DNA from: an uncultured Clostridia bacterium
Lineage (GTDB): Bacteria > Bacillota > Clostridia > Oscillospirales > Oscillospiraceae
DNA: 33,332 nucleotides
Reading direction: 5' to 3'
Assembly: GCA_945915065.1 (NCBI GenBank)
Contig: CAMEER010000013.1
Span: 1-33,332, forward strand
The notes under the pieces are model-generated. The model saw only the letters and a list, made by a program, of their open reading frames with translations, had not been told where the DNA came from and searched no databases. Both the position numbers and the translations under genes were made by a program. The first letter of the stretch is position 1. Each line of letters begins with the position of its first letter. Below are positions 7,921-14,985 of the stretch, piece after piece.

Positions 7921-10182
7921 TCAGTCCCGGACGGTGGTATCGCCCAGCCGCACGGTGATGACGGTGCCGGCAGGCACCTCCGTTCCGGCCTCCAGATCCT
8001 GACTGAACACCAGCACGGTGTTGGATTCGGAGCTGGTGGTGCCGGTAAAGCGGAGCAGCAGTCCCGCGTTGGTGGCGGCAGTGTTGGCCTCGGAGGCCGT
8101 GCGTCCCACCAGTGAGGGCACTGTACACATCTTATCCGGTTTATCCACCCCGGCATACAGAACCACAGTGGATTTGCCGGGAATAATGGCGCCGCCCACG
8201 GGGGTCTGGTCGGTGATGGTCTCGCCGTCGCCCTCCACCTTGCAGGTGAAGCCCCGCTCCTTCATGCGATCCTCGGCCTCCTGCACGGACATGCCGATGA
8301 CATTGGGCACGGTGGTGTCCACACCCATCAGCTCCTCGGCGCTGTAGCTGGGCTCAATGCCCAGATAGGGCAGGATCTCCTCCATGATATGGCTGGCGTA
8401 GGGAGCCACCATGTTGCCGCCGGACACATAGGTGCCGGTGGAGCGGCTGGGGGTATCCATGGTGATCAGCATCATGATCTGGGGATCGTCCGCCGGCGCG
8501 AAGCACAGGAAGGAGACCACCACGTCGCCGGTCTGGCCCTTATCGGCCGTACCGGTCTTGCCGCCGATGCGGTAGCCTGCCACCTGACCGTTTTTGCCGG
8601 TGCCCTTGGCCACCACGTATTCCAGGCATTCCCGCACGGTGGCGGAGGTCTCCTCGCTGATGACCTGCCGCACCGGGGTGTCGTCATGCTGCCAGATCAC
8701 GTTGCCGTCGCTGTCGGTGATCTGCTGGGCAAAGTGGGGGGTGTAGAGGTAGCCGCCGTTGACGCAGGCCGCCTGAGCCGTGATCAGCGCCAGCGGCGTC
8801 ACGGTGAAGTTCTGGCCGAAGGCGTAGCAGGCCAGATCCAGCTGGGTAAAATTGGCGTCCGCGGCAAACACGCCGGTGGCCTCGCCGCCCAGATCGATGC
8901 CGGTGGGGGACATGATGCCGAAGGAACGCATGTATTCATAGAACTTCTCCGTGCCCAGCTTCAGGCCGTAGGAGATGAAGGCCGGGTTGCAGGAGTTTCC
9001 CACGGTCTGCTCCAGGTTCTGCAGGCCGTGACCGGCCTTGCTGGAGCAGTGAATGGTCTGTCCGGAGATGGTCACCGCGCCGCTGCAGTTGACGGTGGTA
9101 TTCTTGTCAATGAGGCCCTCCTCCAGTGCCGCCGCCAGCGTCAGGATCTTGAAGGTGGAGCCCGGCTCGTAGGTGTCGTTGAGGGCCTTGTTGCGCCACT
9201 GGATCAGCTGGGCGTCGCCGGTGTCGATCTCGCCCCGCTCAATGCGCTCCAGCAGCGTCTGGTCGGTGACGGTGGAGAAGTCGTTCAGATCGTAGTTGGG
9301 ATAGGACGCCATGGCCAGGATCCCACCGTTGCGCACGTCCATCACGATACCGGTAGCGCCGTTGGCGGGGGAGAAGGCGTCGCACATGTCCTCCATGCCC
9401 TTTTGCAGGTAGTACTGCACCGTGGCCTCCAGCGTCACCTGCAGCTGGTCGCCGTCCTCCGGATCGAAGTACTGGGAGTACTCAAACAGCATGTCGTTCT
9501 GCTTGTTGTCCTTGGCGGTGACCACCAGACCGGATTTGCCCTGCAATTCCTTGTCGTACTCCGCCTCCAGCCCGTACAGACCGGTGTAGTCGGTGCCCAC
9601 GAAGCCGATGACATGGGAGGCCAGATCGCTGTAGGGGTAGTACCGCTTGGCGTCGGTGGTCAGAAACACGCCCTTGACCTTGTGGTCGTTGATGTATTGC
9701 CGCACCTCGTTGGCCACATCCTCCTCCACCCGGTACTTCAGCACCTCATACATGGAATTGGTCCTGGCCATCTTTTTCAGGATGCCCTCCTCGCTGACGT
9801 CCAGGATATCGGCCAGTGCGTCGGCCAGAGTCTCCTTGGTCCAAGTCACGGGATTCTTTTCGTCGTTCAGCGCGTCGTTGATCTCCTTGGGAGACAGAAA
9901 GATAGTCTCCGCCGTGGAGGAGATGGCCAGAATATTGCCGGAGGCGTCATAGATGGTGCCCCGGTCGGCGTTGACCACGCTGCTGCGGGTCTGCTGGCTG
10001 ACGGCCTTGGACTGCAGCTCCTCATGGCGGGTGATCTGCAGGGAATACAGCTTGAAAAACAGCACGATGAACATACCGATGCCCATAATAAGCATCAGCA
10101 CGAAGGTGCGGGTCTGGATCACCCGGTTGGCCCGGCGGATGGATTCATCCTTCCGGTTGGGATTCTGGCGGTTTTGCGGCAT
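7921..10182 (-). CDS. Class B penicillin-binding protein with two PASTA domains (SpoVD/Pbp2-type)
   Basis: Peptidoglycan DD-transpeptidase anchored in the membrane with its catalytic part outside. The 753-residue protein has a cytoplasmic N-terminus, a membrane helix at about 25-50, a PBP dimerisation domain, then the transpeptidase domain with STFK (342-345, catalytic Ser342), SCN (397-399) and KTG (542-544). Two C-terminal PASTA repeats follow at about 621-680 and 684-747. This layout is that of SpoVD (sporulation) or of division PBPs such as Pbp2x; choosing between them needs phylogeny. AGGAG lies six bases before the ATG. The gene follows the ftsL-like gene, as pbpB/spoVD does in Bacillus, and should work with the SEDS protein downstream. 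Confidence 0.94.
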   Translation of the reverse strand: MPQNRQNPNRKDESIRRANRVIQTRTFVLMLIMGIGMFIVLFFKLYSLQITRHEELQSKAVSQQTRSSVVNADRGTIYDASGNILAISSTAETIFLSPKEINDALNDEKNPVTWTKETLADALADILDVSEEGILKKMARTNSMYEVLKYRVEEDVANEVRQYINDHKVKGVFLTTDAKRYYPYSDLASHVIGFVGTDYTGLYGLEAEYDKELQGKSGLVVTAKDNKQNDMLFEYSQYFDPEDGDQLQVTLEATVQYYLQKGMEDMCDAFSPANGATGIVMDVRNGGILAMASYPNYDLNDFSTVTDQTLLERIERGEIDTGDAQLIQWRNKALNDTYEPGSTFKILTLAAALEEGLIDKNTTVNCSGAVTISGQTIHCSSKAGHGLQNLEQTVGNSCNPAFISYGLKLGTEKFYEYMRSFGIMSPTGIDLGGEATGVFAADANFTQLDLACYAFGQNFTVTPLALITAQAACVNGGYLYTPHFAQQITDSDGNVIWQHDDTPVRQVISEETSATVRECLEYVVAKGTGKNGQVAGYRIGGKTGTADKGQTGDVVVSFLCFAPADDPQIMMLITMDTPSRSTGTYVSGGNMVAPYASHIMEEILPYLGIEPSYSAEELMGVDTTVPNVIGMSVQEAEDRMKERGFTCKVEGDGETITDQTPVGGAIIPGKSTVVLYAGVDKPDKMCTVPSLVGRTASEANTAATNAGLLLRFTGTTSSESNTVLVFSQDLEAGTEVPAGTVITVRLGDTTVRD

Positions 10183-10217
10183 GGCAGACTCCTTTTGCGG
10201 CAGTATCTAAAGGCCAA

Positions 10218-10253
10218 AGCAAGGAGCAAGAAATCACCTTCTTACTCCTTGCT
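10218..10253 (-). other. Hairpin between ftsL-like gene and transpeptidase gene
   Basis: A 15-bp inverted repeat (arms 10218-10232 and 10239-10253) is fully paired in the minus-strand transcript if one G-U pair is allowed. No run of U follows, so it is unlikely to be a simple intrinsic terminator. It lies just upstream of the transpeptidase ribosome-binding site and could be an mRNA-processing or stability element, or a partial attenuator (inference). Confidence 0.55.
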
Positions 10254-10274
10254 GTTGCAATCTATACGGTGTGA

Positions 10275-10814
10275 TCAGCGGAAATATTCCCAGATGAACT
10301 GGGCGCCGCCTTTGATAGAGGAAATGGCTTTCTCCACCACGCCCGGCTCATCGCCGTAGACCACGGCGGTATCGGAGCCGCTCAGGTCGATGTACTGGAT
10401 CTGTCCCGAGGTGGGCTTGGACATGCCCGCCTCCTCGGCCGCCGCCTTGACGGTGGCCAAGTCGAAGGTCTTTTCGTATTCCGTCACCAGCGCCACGTGC
10501 TCCTCCTGCAGAGTAGTCAGCTGGTCCTTGATGGTGACCACGTGATTGGATACAACGGTCAGCTGCACATAGCCCAGCAGCAGCACCATTACCAGCGCGC
10601 ACACCAGAACGATACCGCCCACCAGCAGGGGGGAGGGACGGGTCTTGGCCTGCGCCTGAGGGTGGCGGCGGGGCTGTACCTTGGGCTGGGGCGCACCGGA
10701 ACGCTCCGGCATTTCACCGGCTTCCTCCAGCTGACGCTCACGGGCCAGCGTATCCAGATCATAGGCCAGAGAGCCATAGATCATTGTCATATTACGGCGG
10801 CGTTCGTCAGTCAT
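10275..10814 (-). CDS. ftsL: FtsL-like cell division protein
   Basis: Small bitopic protein of 179 residues, placed exactly where ftsL stands in Firmicutes, between rsmH and the class B PBP. A Pro/Arg/Gln-rich cytoplasmic region of about 60 residues leads into one membrane helix (about 63-84, rich in Val/Leu). A heptad-like extracellular segment follows (about 88-125, including IKDQLTTLQEEHVALVTEYE), the coiled coil by which FtsL pairs with DivIC/FtsB. FtsL proteins are very divergent, so the name rests on topology and position. I chose the ATG at 10814 because GGAAGG lies six bases before it. A TTG further upstream (10847) would overlap the rsmH stop and has no ribosome-binding site. Confidence 0.75.
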   Translation of the reverse strand: MTDERRRNMTMIYGSLAYDLDTLARERQLEEAGEMPERSGAPQPKVQPRRHPQAQAKTRPSPLLVGGIVLVCALVMVLLLGYVQLTVVSNHVVTIKDQLTTLQEEHVALVTEYEKTFDLATVKAAAEEAGMSKPTSGQIQYIDLSGSDTAVVYGDEPGVVEKAISSIKGGAQFIWEYFR

Positions 10815-10843
10815 GGGAAGCCTTCCTTTCTCTTTTTGGTATA

Positions 10844-11806
10844 TCAAAGCTTTTCGGCCACCCGAAGCTTAGCGCTTCTGGCCCGGGGATTCTCGGTCAA
10901 TTCTCCGTCGTCCGGCGTGATGGGCTTGCGGGAGATCAGCTTCATTTTCGGGGTCTTCCCGCATACGCATACGGGGAAATTGGGGGGACAGGTGCAGCCG
11001 GTGGCCAGCTCCTGCATGGTTTTCTTGATAATGCGGTCCTCCAGCGAGTGGAAGGAGATCACCGCCAGCCGTCCGCCTGTGTTCAGATGCTCTGCCGCGG
11101 CATTCAGCATGGGGGGCAGAGCGTCCAGCTCGCCGTTGACGGCGATGCGGATGGCCTGAAAGCTGCGCTTGGCCGGGTGCTGCTTTTCCCGCAGTGCCTG
11201 CGGCGGCATGGCGGACTTGATCACATCCACCAACTGCAGCGTGGTCTCAATGGGAGCCGTCTCCCGCGCCCGGCAGATGCCCTTGGCGATGGCGGGGGCG
11301 TAGCGTTCCTCGCCGTACTCGTACAGGATGCGCCGCAGCTCCTCATAGGGCCACCGGTTCACCACCTGATGGGCGTCCAGCGCCGCCGTGCGGTCCATCC
11401 GCATGTCCAGCGGCGCGTCGTGCATGTAGCTGAAGCCCCGCTGCGCGTCATCCAACTGGGGGGAGGACACGCCCAGATCGAACAGCATCCCGTCCGCGCC
11501 GGAGATGTTCAGCTCCTCCAATATTGCGCCGATGCGGTCAAAATTGCTGTGCACCAGCGTCACATGATCCATATAGTCCCGCAGCCGCTCCCGGGCGGCG
11601 GCGATGGCGGTCTCGTCCCGGTCAATGCCGATCAGACGGCCTGTGGTCAGCCGGCGGGCGATCTCCAGCGAGTGACCGGCCCGCCCCAGCGTTCCGTCCA
11701 CATATACGCCGTCCGGCCGGATGGCCAACGATTCCAGACATTCCTCCAGCAGCACCGGACGGTGTCCGTAGGAGAGATCCTCCTGTACGTTGTGGGTCCA
11801 TTCCAT
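10844..11806 (-). CDS. rsmH: 16S rRNA (cytosine1402-N4)-methyltransferase RsmH
   Basis: SAM-dependent methyltransferase (formerly MraW) that modifies C1402 of 16S rRNA in the decoding site. The 320-residue protein has the SAM-binding loop DGTLGRAGHS (37-46), the signature FDLGVSSPQLDDAQRGFSY, and the C-terminal motif with ISFHSLEDRIIK, all typical. Its ATG lies three bases after the mraZ stop codon, so the pair is probably translationally coupled. It is the second gene of the dcw operon, as in most bacteria. Confidence 0.97.
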   Translation of the reverse strand: MEWTHNVQEDLSYGHRPVLLEECLESLAIRPDGVYVDGTLGRAGHSLEIARRLTTGRLIGIDRDETAIAAARERLRDYMDHVTLVHSNFDRIGAILEELNISGADGMLFDLGVSSPQLDDAQRGFSYMHDAPLDMRMDRTAALDAHQVVNRWPYEELRRILYEYGEERYAPAIAKGICRARETAPIETTLQLVDVIKSAMPPQALREKQHPAKRSFQAIRIAVNGELDALPPMLNAAAEHLNTGGRLAVISFHSLEDRIIKKTMQELATGCTCPPNFPVCVCGKTPKMKLISRKPITPDDGELTENPRARSAKLRVAEKL

Positions 11807-11809
11807 GGT

Positions 11810-12226
11810 TTACAGCCCCATTTCCGCCATAGCCAGCTCCAGTGAACCGTCGGCGAAGGCGGCGTTCTCGATCTCGGCCCAGCGCTGGGCGTTCCAGATC
11901 TCCACCCGGTCGAAGCTTCCGGTGACCACCACGTCTTTTTCCAGACCGGCGTACTGCCGCAGCTTCAGGGGCAGCAAAATGCGGCCCTGGGCGTCCGGCT
12001 CGCAGTCGGCGGCCAGCGCGAACATGGGGCGCAGCCGCTTCACATCGCTGTAATTCATGGTTTTCAGCTTGTCCATCACGGCGTTCCAGCTGTCGTCGGA
12101 GTATACCGACAGGCAGTGATCCTGTCCCACCGTCACATGGAAGGTGCCGCCCAGCTCCTCGCGCAGCTTGGCAGGGATGAACAGACGGCCCTTGGCGTCG
12201 ATGGTGTGTGCGTATTGACCGGTCAT
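11810..12226 (-). CDS. mraZ: MraZ, transcriptional regulator of the dcw operon
   Basis: 138-residue protein with two MraZ/AbrB-like halves, each carrying the DxxGR pattern (DAKGRLFIP near the N-terminus and DAQGRILLP in the middle). MraZ binds short direct repeats ahead of its own operon and controls division and cell-wall genes. The start at 12226 is chosen because GGAGGTGAGG directly precedes it. Upstream in-frame codons read into promoter and operator DNA and are not coding. It is the first gene of the cluster, with a consensus-like promoter and three candidate MraZ boxes before it. Confidence 0.96.
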   Translation of the reverse strand: MTGQYAHTIDAKGRLFIPAKLREELGGTFHVTVGQDHCLSVYSDDSWNAVMDKLKTMNYSDVKRLRPMFALAADCEPDAQGRILLPLKLRQYAGLEKDVVVTGSFDRVEIWNAQRWAEIENAAFADGSLELAMAEMGL

Positions 12227-12275
12227 GTTCCTCACCTCCTGCGGCACAGCGTCTCGGGCAAACCGTGGGATTTTC

Positions 12276-12312
12276 CACCACAAATAGGGATAATTTCCCC
12301 ACAATTCACCAC
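12276..12312 (-). promoter_or_regulatory. Three phased GTGGKG boxes, candidate MraZ operators
   Basis: On the minus strand GTGGTG (12307-12312), GTGGGG (12297-12302) and GTGGTG (12276-12281) are direct repeats whose starts are 10 and 21 bp apart, so they fall on one face of the helix. They lie between the promoter and the mraZ start. Known MraZ sites are short G-rich direct repeats at about 10-bp spacing in this position; assignment here is by analogy. Confidence 0.65.
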
Positions 12313-12322
12313 TACGCCATTC

Positions 12323-12351
12323 AGTATACATAAATCGCAGGGAGATTGCAA
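12323..12351 (-). promoter_or_regulatory. Main sigma-A promoter of the dcw operon
   Basis: On the minus strand TTGCAA (12346-12351), 17-bp spacer, TATACT (12323-12328). Transcription should start near 12316, about 90 nt before mraZ, with the candidate MraZ boxes just downstream of the start point, a suitable place for repression by roadblock. Confidence 0.75.
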
Positions 12352-12454
12352 GGGCAAATTTTGTTGCAGCCACAAGGGTTTCACGGTACATTTTCCAGTA
12401 TTTTCCTAAATTCGGGTTAACAATAAAACGTCTGTTTCAGTTTTGAAAACGCAA

Positions 12455-12490
12455 AAAAGTCCGGACACAATATCTTGTGTCCGGACTTTT
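12455..12490 (-). terminator. Symmetric intrinsic terminator
   Basis: Perfect 16-bp inverted repeat: arms 12455-12470 (AAAAGTCCGGACACAA) and 12475-12490, loop TATC. Runs of A and T at both ends make it able to work in both directions. It ends the operon of the coiled-coil gene and insulates the dcw promoter. Confidence 0.9.
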
Positions 12491-12588
12491 AACAACCACA
12501 ATATAAAAGGGTTTGTACAAAACAGAGAAATTTTACTATAAAAATTGTTGGATTTTACAAAACAAGCCCATGGAGGGGAGTAGCTTGT

Positions 12589-13113
12589 TCAGCTCTGGGG
12601 ATTCTGCTTCTGCGCGTCCTGCTTCAGATGGTTCTGGGCCGCCTGCATCTGCTCCTGAGAGACGGCGCGGAACTGTGCGCGGGAGTTCTGTACCTCGGCC
12701 AGCGCGGTCTGGATGGCCTCCTCCGTGCGGCGCAGGGCGTCCTCGGTATAGGTGTTGGCCACCCGGTACAGCTCGCGGCTGCGCTCCTCGGCCCGGCGGA
12801 TGATGTCGGCGCTCTTCTGCCGTGCCTGCTGGATGACCTCGCTCTCGGAGACGATGGTTTTGGCGTCCAGCTCAGCCTGACGCATCATCTTTTCCACTTC
12901 TTTTTTGGCACCGGCCACATAGTCATTGCGGGCGGCGATCAGTTCCTTGGCCTTTTTCAGCTCCAGCGGCAGCTTGGAGCGGATCTCGTCCAGGATATCC
13001 AGTGCTTCGTCCCGGTTGATGGTGCATTTTTCGGCGTTGAAGGCAACACTTTTGGCCTCGTCGATCATGTTATACAGCATGTCGATCAAACGCTGTACGT
13101 CCTTTTCTTCCAT
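12589..13113 (-). CDS. Coiled-coil protein of unknown function, downstream of coaD
   Basis: Soluble, highly charged protein of 174 residues without signal peptide or membrane helix. Most of it (about 50-165) is predicted long helix or coiled coil rich in Ala, Glu, Gln and Arg (for example ADIIRRAEERSRELYRVA). It resembles the helical proteins next to coaD in Oscillospiraceae that pipelines sometimes label ATPase subunit or DivIVA-like; I see no P-loop and would not call it an ATPase. The ATG at 13113 is one base after the coaD stop (TGA-C-ATG), suggesting translational coupling. A GTG at 13125 is an alternative start but its AGGA is too close. It is the last gene of the six-gene unit, followed by a strong terminator. 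Confidence 0.8.
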   Translation of the reverse strand: MEEKDVQRLIDMLYNMIDEAKSVAFNAEKCTINRDEALDILDEIRSKLPLELKKAKELIAARNDYVAGAKKEVEKMMRQAELDAKTIVSESEVIQQARQKSADIIRRAEERSRELYRVANTYTEDALRRTEEAIQTALAEVQNSRAQFRAVSQEQMQAAQNHLKQDAQKQNPQS

Positions 13114-13114
13114 G

Positions 13115-13597
13115 TCAGCGGTCACATCCTTTCATCAATTCCTCCGCAACCGGTGCGGGTACATATTTTTCAAGGGGCTGGTGATACCGGATCATCTCCC
13201 GCGCCATGGTGGAGCTGAAATGCTCGAACTCCGCCCGGGCAGGCAGCAGCAGCGTCTCCAGTGCCGGGTCTATGCCCTGATTGATCCGGGCCATCTGCAT
13301 TTCCGAATCGAAATCCGTCATATTGCGCACGCCCTTGATGATAATGTGGGCGTCCTTCTGACGGGCATAGTCCGCCAGAAGGCCGGAGAACAGCTCCGCT
13401 TCGGCGTTGGGAATGTGGGCGATGGATTTCCGGATCAGCTCCAGCCGTTTTTCCTGGGTAAACATGGGCTGCTTCTTGTCACAGTTGACCATCACGCACA
13501 TATATACCTTGTCAAAGCACCGGGCGGCCCGGCTGAGAATGTCCAGGTGTCCCAGTGTGATGGGGTCAAAGCTGCCGGGATATATGGCGATCTTCAT
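13115..13597 (-). CDS. coaD: Phosphopantetheine adenylyltransferase CoaD
   Basis: Cytosolic enzyme of coenzyme A synthesis converting 4'-phosphopantetheine and ATP to dephospho-CoA. The 160-residue length is standard. The nucleotidyltransferase motif TLGH (14-17, His17), the RNxTDF segment from Arg91, and the SST..R motif (128-133) for ATP phosphates are all in place. The ATG overlaps the rsmD stop by four bases, the rsmD-coaD pairing typical of Firmicutes. Confidence 0.97.
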   Translation of the reverse strand: MKIAIYPGSFDPITLGHLDILSRAARCFDKVYMCVMVNCDKKQPMFTQEKRLELIRKSIAHIPNAEAELFSGLLADYARQKDAHIIIKGVRNMTDFDSEMQMARINQGIDPALETLLLPARAEFEHFSSTMAREMIRYHQPLEKYVPAPVAEELMKGCDR

Positions 13598-14151
13598 AGG
13601 GTGTCCTCGTTTCCGCTGCGGTGATAGACGCTCAGCTTGATCTTGCCATACCGGTACTGACGATACAGCGAATAGGGGGGTGCCAGCGCCGGCAATTCCG
13701 TTTCAACGGCACTTTCCGCCACAATTATACCATGTTCGCGGCAAATGTCAAATGCCGCGATGTCCTCCAGCGCTTTTCCCAGCAGGCCGGAGGCGTAGGG
13801 GGGATCCAGAAAGATGATGTCAAACTTCTCGCCGCTTTTGAGGTAGGCCATGGCGTCGCCGCTGCGGATCACCGCCCGGTCTGTCAGACCGCAGACCTCC
13901 ACATTCTCCCGGATCAGCTTCACCGCGTCGGCGCGCTGGTCGATGAACACGCACTGCCGTGCGCCGCGGCTCAGGGCCTCGATGCCCAGCTGGCCCGTTC
14001 CGGCGAACAGATCCAGAACGCGCCGTCCTTCGATATCGAATTGAATGATGGAGAAGAGGCTCTCCTTCACCTTGCCGGTGGTGGGGCGGGTCTCCATACC
14101 CTGTAACTCCTTCAGGATCCTGCCCCGGGCAGAACCGGTAATGACTCTCAT
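13594..14151 (-). CDS. rsmD: 16S rRNA (guanine966-N2)-methyltransferase RsmD
   Basis: SAM-dependent methyltransferase acting on G966 of 16S rRNA in the assembled small subunit. The 185-residue protein has the N-terminal signature ITGSARGR, the SAM-binding loop DLFAGTG (47-53) and the catalytic DPPY motif (116-119) of amino-methyltransferases. It overlaps coaD downstream and the GDPD gene upstream by four bases each (ATGA type), so all three are in one transcript. Confidence 0.96.
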   Translation of the reverse strand: MRVITGSARGRILKELQGMETRPTTGKVKESLFSIIQFDIEGRRVLDLFAGTGQLGIEALSRGARQCVFIDQRADAVKLIRENVEVCGLTDRAVIRSGDAMAYLKSGEKFDIIFLDPPYASGLLGKALEDIAAFDICREHGIIVAESAVETELPALAPPYSLYRQYRYGKIKLSVYHRSGNEDTL

Positions 14152-14984
14152 TCGCCTACCCCCCTCGGGTTGAATTGTTCAAAGATCACAAGGGCGCCGT
14201 CCTGCTCGGCAGTTTCCATGTCTTCTTTGGAGCGGATGGTCCAGCTGAATTCCTGGGCGCGATAGATGCTGCGGCACAGCCGCAGGGACAGGCACTTCCG
14301 GTCCTCAAAGCGGTAGGCAATGAAGTCCGGCCTTGTCCGGCAGTTCAGCAGCAGATTGCTCAGTACCCACCGCACCACGCCGGGCAGGTTTTCCCCGTCG
14401 CCGTGGCGGGCGAAGTTCTCCGAAAGCTGGCCCCGCACCACATCCGGCCGGTTTTCCCACAGCCACATGAGGCAGCGGGGGTCAAAGGACTCCATGCAGT
14501 AGGTGACATGGTACTTGTCCAGCAGCGCGCAGGCGGCTTCCGCCAGCGCCGCGGCGTTGCCCCGCTCCGCCTTCAGCTCCACGATCAGCGGCGCCTTGCC
14601 GGCGAAGATGGGCAGCACCTCCTCCAGCAGGGGGATGTGATGCTCGGTGCCCTCCAGCCGGTACTGCTTCAGCTCCTCCGCCGTCAGATCCTCCACCAGC
14701 ACGTCCGCGCCCGCCGTCCGCAGCAGGGAAGCATCGTGGATCACCGCCAGATGGCCGTCCTTCATCAGATGCACGTCCAGCTCCGCGCCGAAGCCGCACT
14801 GTACGGCACGCTTGAAGGCGGGCAGGGAGTTTTCCGGGATGCGGGGCTTGTCATGATAGCCCCGGTGGGCGTAGTACCAGCCCTGAAACTTTTTCCAGTC
14901 CCGGCGGCGGCTGCACCGCAGACAGAGGATATACAGCAAAGCGATTAGAATAACAATTGCCAAAAGAAACCAAAACAGTTTCAT
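14148..14984 (-). CDS. Membrane-anchored glycerophosphodiester phosphodiesterase family protein
   Basis: 278 residues: one N-terminal membrane helix (about 2-22), then a Cys/Arg-rich stretch and a GDPD TIM-barrel domain. The family's metal and catalytic signature is present: His40-Arg41-Gly42, Glu51-Asn52, Glu68-Asp70 and His83-Asp84. Such enzymes cleave glycerophosphodiesters to glycerol-3-phosphate and an alcohol, and some act on lipoteichoic-acid-type polymers. The precise substrate is not visible. Which side of the membrane the domain faces is uncertain; the basic residues after the helix (CSRRRDWKK) suggest it could be cytoplasmic. One base separates it from the transporter gene upstream. 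Confidence 0.88.
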   Translation of the reverse strand: MKLFWFLLAIVILIALLYILCLRCSRRRDWKKFQGWYYAHRGYHDKPRIPENSLPAFKRAVQCGFGAELDVHLMKDGHLAVIHDASLLRTAGADVLVEDLTAEELKQYRLEGTEHHIPLLEEVLPIFAGKAPLIVELKAERGNAAALAEAACALLDKYHVTYCMESFDPRCLMWLWENRPDVVRGQLSENFARHGDGENLPGVVRWVLSNLLLNCRTRPDFIAYRFEDRKCLSLRLCRSIYRAQEFSWTIRSKEDMETAEQDGALVIFEQFNPRGVGE

Positions 14985-14985
14985 A

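Larger units (their letters stand above)
12227..12588. other. Non-coding interval between dcw operon and coaD operon
   Basis: This 362-bp stretch has no convincing gene. It holds the mraZ ribosome-binding site, the three candidate MraZ boxes, the dcw promoter, and the symmetric terminator at 12455-12490. The remainder (12352-12454 and 12491-12588) is AT-rich with nothing further recognised. Confidence 0.7.

Noticed and set aside
8389-10359. Long plus-strand open frame opposite the transpeptidase gene
   Set aside because: Antisense artefact with low-complexity Gly/His/Val composition.
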